DNA of 64,000 nucleotides from JAXGXJ01 sp040772905 (GTDB lineage: Bacteria; Actinomycetota; Thermoleophilia; RBG-16-64-13). The notes under the pieces were generated by a model. It saw only the letters and a list, made by a program, of their open reading frames with translations, was not told the DNA's origin and searched no databases. Positions within the stretch are counted from its first letter, which is position 1. Each line of letters begins with the position of its first letter. Made by a program: the position numbers and the translations under genes. This document shows, in pieces, positions 58,735 through 64,000 of this stretch. The stretch covers positions 248,001-312,000 of the forward strand of contig JAXGXJ010000004.1 in assembly GCA_040772905.1 (NCBI GenBank), written 5' to 3'.

Positions 58735-59799
58735 TCAGGGCCGGCGTCTCCCTCCGGGGCCGCTCCCCATGCGCCTCCCCAGGGCCTCGATCCTGCCGGT
58801 CAATGACGCCCGTCCCTTGTCTGACGTGGCATCGACAGACGCTTTGTCCGGATAGACCTCGTAGCGGACGCGATAGGAGGGTGGGGTCAGGTTGGGCATG
58901 ATCACGTTCGCGCCCCTCCCCAGACCCTGCTCGTGCCCTGATTGCTTGTTGATGGTGGCCAGCGCCGTGGTACTGGGGATGTTGGCCGCGGGACAGGCGA
59001 GGCGTGCGAGGGCAAGCATCTTACACACGGTGAGTTCGTCGTTGGAGGCTTGGTCGCCCACGACGGTCCGGGCATGTGCCGTCGTGTCGCTGCTGCCCAG
59101 GGGGGTCGCCGGATGAGCGATGAACGGCCCGATGCCGATCATGTCGAGGTCCAACGCGCGGAACAACTCGAGGTCGGCAGCGAGAGACTCGACCGTCTGC
59201 CCAGGGATGCCCACCATGACGCCGCTACCGATCTCGTAACCCCACTCGCGCAGGCAACGTAACAGCTCCAGGCGCTCGTGCAGATGCCCGGGCGCGCCGT
59301 CACGACCGGGGTGGATGACGGCGTAGAGGCCTGGGTCGGAGGTCTCGAAGCGCAGCAGATAGCGATCGGCGCCCGCCTCACGCCACAACCGGAGTTCGGC
59401 CGGAGGCCGCTCACCCAAGCTGAGGGTCACCGCCAGGCCGGTCTCCCGCTTGATCCGCGTGACCACCTTCGCCACCCACTCCGCCGTCAGTCCGTAGTCC
59501 TCGCCCGACTGCAGCACCACCGTCCCATACCCGAACGATGCCGCCCGCTGAGCGCAGGCGATGATCTCGGTCTCGGTCATGCGGTAACGCTCCAGACGCG
59601 CCCCTCCCGCCCGCAGCCCACAGTAGCCGCATAGGCGGATGCAGTGGTTCGAGATCTCCACCAGACCTCGCAGATGCACCTCGTCACCCACGTTGATGCG
59701 GCGACATTCATCGGCGGCGTGCCACAGCTCACCCAGGCGCTCGGTATCGGTCTCGCGCAACCAGCCCACGATCGTCTCGTGCGACAGGAGCACGCTCAC
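58735..59799 (-). CDS. hydE: [FeFe]-hydrogenase maturase HydE (radical SAM)
   Basis: HydE works with HydG and HydF to build the 2Fe subcluster of the H-cluster. The 354-residue protein has the radical SAM motif Cys53-Cys57-Cys60 (NHCIRLCGYCG), the downstream LQSGEDYGL, SLGERPPAEL and MVGIPGQT blocks, and the C-terminal NIPSTTAL and RGANVIMPNLTPP. These separate it from the related BioB and PylB. It is the last gene of the operon and overlaps hydF by 4 nt (59796-59799). Confidence 0.95.
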   Translation of the reverse strand: MSVLLSHETIVGWLRETDTERLGELWHAADECRRINVGDEVHLRGLVEISNHCIRLCGYCGLRAGGARLERYRMTETEIIACAQRAASFGYGTVVLQSGEDYGLTAEWVAKVVTRIKRETGLAVTLSLGERPPAELRLWREAGADRYLLRFETSDPGLYAVIHPGRDGAPGHLHERLELLRCLREWGYEIGSGVMVGIPGQTVESLAADLELFRALDLDMIGIGPFIAHPATPLGSSDTTAHARTVVGDQASNDELTVCKMLALARLACPAANIPSTTALATINKQSGHEQGLGRGANVIMPNLTPPSYRVRYEVYPDKASVDATSDKGRASLTGRIEALGRRMGSGPGGRRRP

Positions 59800-61097
59800 C
59801 GTCCCCTCCGTGCACCGGCGCTCCCGGACAGTGCGGAGCCCTCCAGGGGCCCCGACGCCGCACGCAGCACTTCGATAGCAGCCGGGAAGGGTTCGAGCGC
59901 CCGCTCGAAGATGCCCAGACTGTAGGCGATGGCCAGACCGTAGTTGGTGATGGGCACCCCTGCCTGGCGGCAGCGCAGGATGCGCGTGAGCATGGCGCGA
60001 CGGTTGAAGGTGCAGCCGCCACAGTGCACCACCAGACGGTAAGGAGAGAGATCGACGGGGAAGTCGTGTCCCTGCATTGTGTCGAACTCCAGCCTGCCGC
60101 CCACATACTGGTTAAGCCAGCGAGGGATCTTCACCCGCCCGATGTCATCGGCGATGGGATGATGGCTGCAGGCCTCGGCGATCAGCACGCGGTCGCCCGG
60201 CCGCAGTTCGTCCACTGCCAGCGCACCCTCCACCTGCGCAGGGAGATCGCCTTTGAAGCGGGCGAAGAGGATGGAGAAGCTGGTGAGCGGCACGTGACGC
60301 GGAGTGTCGGCGGCGGCTTTGAGGAAGGCCTGTGAATCGGTGACTACCAGGCGCGGCGGCTGCGTGAGACGCTCCAGCGCCGTCCTCAGTTCGCGCTCCT
60401 TCACCACCAGGGCCATGGCGTCGGCGTCGAGCAGGTCGCGGATGGACTGCACCTGGGGCAGGATGAGCCTGCCCCGCGGTGCCTCCTTGTCCACTGGCAC
60501 CACCAGGACGGCGAGCCCGTCGGGTCCCACCAGATCGCCGAGGATGGCCGGGTTCTCGATGAAGTGCTCCGGGGCGCTGTCGAGCAGGACCTGGCGCAGC
60601 TCGAGGATACCCTCGCGGTGCAGGGCCGACACAGCCACGACCGGCACCTTCATGTCAGCCAGCTTGTGAGCCGCGTACGCGGGCACCACCTCGCGACCGT
60701 CGGCCAGGTCGGACTTGTTGAAGACCACGCAGACGTTGGTCTCACGCTGCCGCAGTTCGCTGAGGATCTGGTCCTCGAACTCGCCCCACTCACCTGCCTC
60801 GGTGACGATGACGCCCAGGTCGGTGCGGTCGAACACCTGCAGGGTGCGGCGCGCTCGCAGTTCGCCGAGCGCGCCCACATCGTCGATGCCGGCGGTGTCG
60901 ATGAACAGCACAGGGCCCAAGGGAAGGAGTTCCATGGGCTTCTCTACCGGGTCGGTGGTGGTACCTGCGTGGTCGGAGACGATGGACACGTCCTGCCGCG
61001 TGATGGCGTTCAGCAGGCTCGATTTGCCCACGTTGCGTCGACCGAAGAAGGCTATGTGCAGGCGCATGCCGCGGGGGGTGTCGTTGATGCCCATCAA
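59796..61097 (-). CDS. hydF: [FeFe]-hydrogenase maturation GTPase HydF
   Basis: HydF is the scaffold and carrier of the 2Fe precursor. The 433-residue protein begins with a GTPase domain (Walker A GRRNVGKSS about residue 19, IDTAGIDD, NKSDL). The C-terminal cluster domain has the HydF ligands: Cys and His in LIAEACSHHP and, about 50 residues on, VVHCGGC. Overlaps of 4 nt link it to both neighbours (aspartase and hydE), so translation of the set is coupled. Confidence 0.96.
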   Translation of the reverse strand: MMGINDTPRGMRLHIAFFGRRNVGKSSLLNAITRQDVSIVSDHAGTTTDPVEKPMELLPLGPVLFIDTAGIDDVGALGELRARRTLQVFDRTDLGVIVTEAGEWGEFEDQILSELRQRETNVCVVFNKSDLADGREVVPAYAAHKLADMKVPVVAVSALHREGILELRQVLLDSAPEHFIENPAILGDLVGPDGLAVLVVPVDKEAPRGRLILPQVQSIRDLLDADAMALVVKERELRTALERLTQPPRLVVTDSQAFLKAAADTPRHVPLTSFSILFARFKGDLPAQVEGALAVDELRPGDRVLIAEACSHHPIADDIGRVKIPRWLNQYVGGRLEFDTMQGHDFPVDLSPYRLVVHCGGCTFNRRAMLTRILRCRQAGVPITNYGLAIAYSLGIFERALEPFPAAIEVLRAASGPLEGSALSGSAGARRGR

Positions 61098-62545
61098 TCC
61101 TCCAGACCGACCGAAAGTGTACGGGGCATGCCCAGCCGGGTGACTGCCTCGGGAGTGAGCAATCCTTGCAGTTCATCCTCTTGGACGACGCCGTCCTCCA
61201 GCACGGTCTGCTTGATGCTCCTCGCCGTCTCGTGGGCCCGCTTCACCACCTGTAGCGTGCGCTGATAGCCCAGGACCGGGAGGAGCGCGGTGGCGACCGC
61301 CGTCGACGACTCCACGTGGCGTCGGCAGCGGGCTTCATCGGCTTCGATGCCTTCCACACACCGGCTCCTGAGGACGTCGCAACTCTGCGTGAGCAGGATG
61401 ATCGATTCCAGCAGGCAGTCGGCGATGAGTGGAAGGAAGGGGTTGAGGTCCAGGGACCCTGCCCCACACGCGGCCGCGATGGCCTGATCGTAGCTCATGA
61501 CCAGGATGGCTGCCTGGGAGACGGCCTCGGGGATGACCGGGTTGACCTTGCCCGGCATCATGCTGGAGCCTGCCTGCCGCTGAGGCAGGCGGATCTCACC
61601 CAGCCCGGCCTCCGGGCCGGAGGAGAGCAGGCGCAGGTCGCTGCTGATCTTGAGCAAGGTGGCGGCACACGCCTTGAGGATGCCCGACACCTCCACGAAT
61701 ACGTCCGTGTTCTGGGTGGCGTCGACGAGGTTCTCCGCCCGGGCGAAGCCTATGCCGGTGATGTCGCGCAGAGTGTCGACCACTCGGAAGATGTACTGGC
61801 GCGGCGCGGCCATGCCCGTACCGATGGCGGTGCCACCCAGATTGACCACCCGCAGCCGTTCCTCGCACTTGTACACGCGCCAGCGGTCGCGCCCGACGGC
61901 CTCGGCGTAGGCGCCCATCTCACGTCCCAGAGTGGTGAGGACGGCATCCTGCATCTCGGTGCGGGCCACCTTCACCACATGAGCGAAGCGCTGTTCGAGC
62001 GTCTGGAAGGCCTCCTGCAGGGTCACCAGCCTGTCCTCCAAGCGACGGAGCGCCAGGATGGCCGCCAGCCGGAGCGCTGTGGGATAGGTGTCGTTGGTGG
62101 ATTGATGCAGGTTGAGGTCGTCGAGAGGAGACACGCGGTCGTAGCGTCCAGGCTCCAAGCCCAGTATCTGCAGGGCTCGGTTCGCCAGCACCTCGTTGAC
62201 GTTCATGTTGGTACTGGTGCCCGCTCCGCCCTGCAACCTGTCCACCAGCACATGCCCGATCAGCTCACCCGCTGCCATCTCGCGGCACGCGCGCTCGACG
62301 GCCTCCGCCTTGGCATCGTCATGCACCCACACACCCAGGGCCCGGTTGGTCATGACGCAGGCCAGCTTCACAGTGCCGTACGCCTCCACCAGCTCCTGGT
62401 GCACCGGGCGTCGAGCGAAGGGGAAGTTCTCCAGCGCGCGCAGGGTGTGGATGCCGTAGAGTGCGTCCCGCGGGATTTCACGTTCGCCCAGCGCATCCCG
62501 TTCCAACCGGACCGCGTCGCCCGGCTTCTGATCAACAGTAGACAT
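61094..62545 (-). CDS. aspA: Aspartate ammonia-lyase/class II fumarase family enzyme within the hyd operon
   Basis: I start at the ATG at 62545, which overlaps the hydG stop by 14 nt; the frame above this lies in hydG. The 483-residue product has the superfamily marks: GGAGTSTNMNVNEVLANRA, HQSTNDTYPTA and the catalytic-Ser loop GSSMMPGKVNPV. Aspartase, which frees ammonia from aspartate, is more likely than fumarase because I recall aspartase genes recurring in hyd maturation operons; ammonia supply for the dithiomethylamine bridge has been suggested. The TSTNMN block fits both enzymes, so the choice is inference. Confidence 0.85.
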   Translation of the reverse strand: MSTVDQKPGDAVRLERDALGEREIPRDALYGIHTLRALENFPFARRPVHQELVEAYGTVKLACVMTNRALGVWVHDDAKAEAVERACREMAAGELIGHVLVDRLQGGAGTSTNMNVNEVLANRALQILGLEPGRYDRVSPLDDLNLHQSTNDTYPTALRLAAILALRRLEDRLVTLQEAFQTLEQRFAHVVKVARTEMQDAVLTTLGREMGAYAEAVGRDRWRVYKCEERLRVVNLGGTAIGTGMAAPRQYIFRVVDTLRDITGIGFARAENLVDATQNTDVFVEVSGILKACAATLLKISSDLRLLSSGPEAGLGEIRLPQRQAGSSMMPGKVNPVIPEAVSQAAILVMSYDQAIAAACGAGSLDLNPFLPLIADCLLESIILLTQSCDVLRSRCVEGIEADEARCRRHVESSTAVATALLPVLGYQRTLQVVKRAHETARSIKQTVLEDGVVQEDELQGLLTPEAVTRLGMPRTLSVGLED

Positions 62546-64000
62546 CGCGCCTGCCTGCACGCAGCGCGGCCAGCATGCGCTCGGCCCGCCTGCGGTCGAC
62601 CGTGTCCAGCCTCTCGAGTTCCTCGGCGATACGAGCCTCACCTGCCGCCCGCAACTCAGGACCGGCGAAATCGAGCAGATACTCCTCCAGGGTGGCCAAC
62701 GCGTTGGGGGCGCAGTGATGCTTTATCTCGCCCGGCTTGGCCAGGCCCATGAAGTCCTCTCCCGTCCGACCCATGCGATAGCAGGCGGTACAGAACGAGG
62801 GGGTCTCGCCCATGTCGAGGAGTTCGGTCACCACCTCCTTCAGCGAGCGGTCGTCACCGATGCGGAACTGCTCTTTGTCCAGATCCTGCTCACCGCCTCC
62901 CCGGCTGTACGCTCCGATCTCGATGCGCGTGCCCCCATCGATCTGCGAGACGCCGAACTCGATGAGTTCGCGCCGCAACGCCGCCGGCTCACGGGCGGTC
63001 AGGATCATGCCCGTGTAGGGCACCGACAGCCTGAGGATGGCGATGAGCCGCTTGAACTCGTGGTCGCTCACCGCGTAGGCGGGCTGGAACGCGCGGTTGC
63101 TGGCGTCCTTCAGGCGGGGGAAGGAGAAGGTGTGCGGGCCCACCCCGAAGGTCTCCTCCAGGTGGATGGCGTGAGCGAGCAGGCTCAATGCCTCGAAACG
63201 CCAGTCGTACAGACCGAACAACGCCCCCAGACCCACGTCATCGCAGCCCCCCTCGATCGCCCGGTCCTGTCCGTACAGCCGCCAGAGGAAATCCGCTTTG
63301 GGGCCTCGCTCGTGTACGCGCGCATATGTGGGGCGGTGATAGGTCTCCTGGAAGATCTGGTAGGTGCCGATGCCCACCTTCTTCATGAGGCGATATCCCT
63401 CGACATCGAGCGGAGCGCAATTGATGTTCAGCCGCCGGATGCGGGAGCCGTCCAAGTCGACCGAGTAGATGACCTCCACGGCATGGGCGATGCAGGCGGC
63501 GTCGTAATCGGGATGCTCACCGAAGTCGATCACCAGCCGCTTGTGACCCTCGGCCAGGAGAGCCCGCACCTCGGCACGCAGTTCGTCGTCGGTGAGCGTC
63601 CGCCGCACGACCTCGCAGTTGCCGCTGCGGAACCCGCAATACGCACAGGAGTTGATGCACTTGTTCCCGATGTAGAGGGGGGCGAAGAGGACGATGCGGT
63701 TCCCGTAGACCACCCTCTTGAGTTCGCGGGCAGTGGCGAACATCTCCTCCTGCAGTGCAGGATCGGTGACAGAGATGAGCGCCGCCATCTCCTCCAGCGA
63801 GAGGCGCTGCTTGCCAGCCGACTTGCGCAGGATCTCGCGGACGCAGCCGGGTTCCGCCGGAGGCCCTTCAAGGAGCCGCTCGATCTGCGGAGCCGGGATG
63901 AAGTCGGTCAGACCCTCACTGTTCGGATGGATCGTTCGAGACGCCGAGGTCGCGAGGGGGGCCGGGATCGTCGCCGGCGCCGGGTGGGTGAAGCGGGGCA
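62532..64000 (-). CDS. hydG: [FeFe]-hydrogenase maturase HydG (radical SAM), 5' end beyond the window
   Basis: HydG makes CO and cyanide from tyrosine for the H-cluster. The radical SAM motif is KCINSCAYCGFRSGN. The C-terminal second-cluster motif reads SFCTACYRMGRTGEDFM, followed by a Cys in HHCAPNAL. An ATG exists at 63788, but the frame stays open and conserved to the edge: REILRKSAGKQRLSLEEMAAL and DFIPAPQIERLLE upstream match the usual HydG N-terminal region. I therefore treat the gene as running past 64000 with its start outside. It is the most upstream gene of the hydG-aspA-hydF-hydE set in view. Confidence 0.94.
   Translation of the reverse strand, partial: PRFTHPAPATIPAPLATSASRTIHPNSEGLTDFIPAPQIERLLEGPPAEPGCVREILRKSAGKQRLSLEEMAALISVTDPALQEEMFATARELKRVVYGNRIVLFAPLYIGNKCINSCAYCGFRSGNCEVVRRTLTDDELRAEVRALLAEGHKRLVIDFGEHPDYDAACIAHAVEVIYSVDLDGSRIRRLNINCAPLDVEGYRLMKKVGIGTYQIFQETYHRPTYARVHERGPKADFLWRLYGQDRAIEGGCDDVGLGALFGLYDWRFEALSLLAHAIHLEETFGVGPHTFSFPRLKDASNRAFQPAYAVSDHEFKRLIAILRLSVPYTGMILTAREPAALRRELIEFGVSQIDGGTRIEIGAYSRGGGEQDLDKEQFRIGDDRSLKEVVTELLDMGETPSFCTACYRMGRTGEDFMGLAKPGEIKHHCAPNALATLEEYLLDFAGPELRAAGEARIAEELERLDTVDRRRAERMLAALRAGRRDVYC

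Noticed and set aside
1..64000. CRISPR arrays, insertion sequences, phage genes, tRNA or rRNA genes
   Set aside because: No regularly spaced direct repeats, transposase or integrase motifs, or rRNA/tRNA signatures were seen in intergenic regions, all of which are under 300 nt.

Overview
The window is dense, high-GC bacterial chromosome with many GTG/TTG starts, frequent 4-nt ATGA/GTGA gene overlaps, very long perfect hairpins after genes, and lipoproteins with Thr/Ala-rich linkers. Together with complex I, TatC, an ADP-forming acyl-CoA synthetase, phosphoketolase and the complete [FeFe]-hydrogenase maturation set (hydE, hydF, hydG), this suggests an anaerobic or facultatively anaerobic member of the Actinomycetota (for example a deep-branching Thermoleophilia- or Coriobacteriia-like lineage). 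The phylum call is an inference from style and gene content; no rRNA or tRNA gene is present to confirm it.

Layout. 1-4163 (minus): front half of a complex I operon, nuoA-B-C-D-H-I, with no nuoE, nuoF or nuoG between nuoD and nuoH, so probably not an NADH-oxidising complex. 4371-6870 (plus): tatC and an unusual fused regulator (FadR-type repressor plus a HAD domain lacking its nucleophile) behind a perfect palindromic operator. 6915-14454: housekeeping and accessory genes (TauE/DUF1634 exporter, VOC protein, zinc-ribbon membrane protein, CobW GTPase and partner, phosphoketolase, MBL hydrolase). 14551-20438: two paralogous MFS transporters bracketing an ADP-forming acyl-CoA synthetase, a tandem EthD-like protein and a ferredoxin.

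20449-58475 is the centre of interest: an island built round four large subunits and two iron-sulfur small subunits of the molybdopterin enzyme family that contains pyrogallol-phloroglucinol transhydroxylase (AthL/AthS of Pelobacter acidigallici). All four large subunits keep the Asp-Ser pair that binds Mo in that enzyme, none has an N-terminal FeS motif or Tat signal, so they are predicted cytoplasmic. They fall into two types (A: 881 and 880 aa; B: 834 and 870 aa), and each of the two loci carries one A and one B protein. Locus 1 pairs each with its own FeS small subunit (three-cluster for B, four-cluster for A); locus 2 has no FeS subunit, and the A protein is instead coupled to a MoaD/ThiS-like protein. 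Around them lie an acyl-CoA dehydrogenase, EtfB-EtfA-ETF:quinone oxidoreductase, a carboxymuconolactone-decarboxylase-family protein, an isochorismatase-fold protein with all three catalytic residues replaced, a frameshifted cupin, two FMN/FeS/FAD ene-reductases, three solute-binding lipoproteins, a livGF-ligase-livHM ABC operon, and four regulators (LysR, two IclR, FadR) with visible operator palindromes.

The simplest reading is an anaerobic pathway for polyhydroxylated aromatic (or related ring) compounds: ABC and MFS uptake, Mo-enzyme hydroxyl transfer or reductive dehydroxylation, ene-reductase ring reduction, CoA activation and acyl-CoA oxidation feeding ETF and the quinone pool. The substrate cannot be told from sequence.

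58735-64000 (minus): hydG (cut by the window edge)-aspartase-hydF-hydE, a hydrogenase cofactor assembly operon with no hydrogenase structural gene in view.
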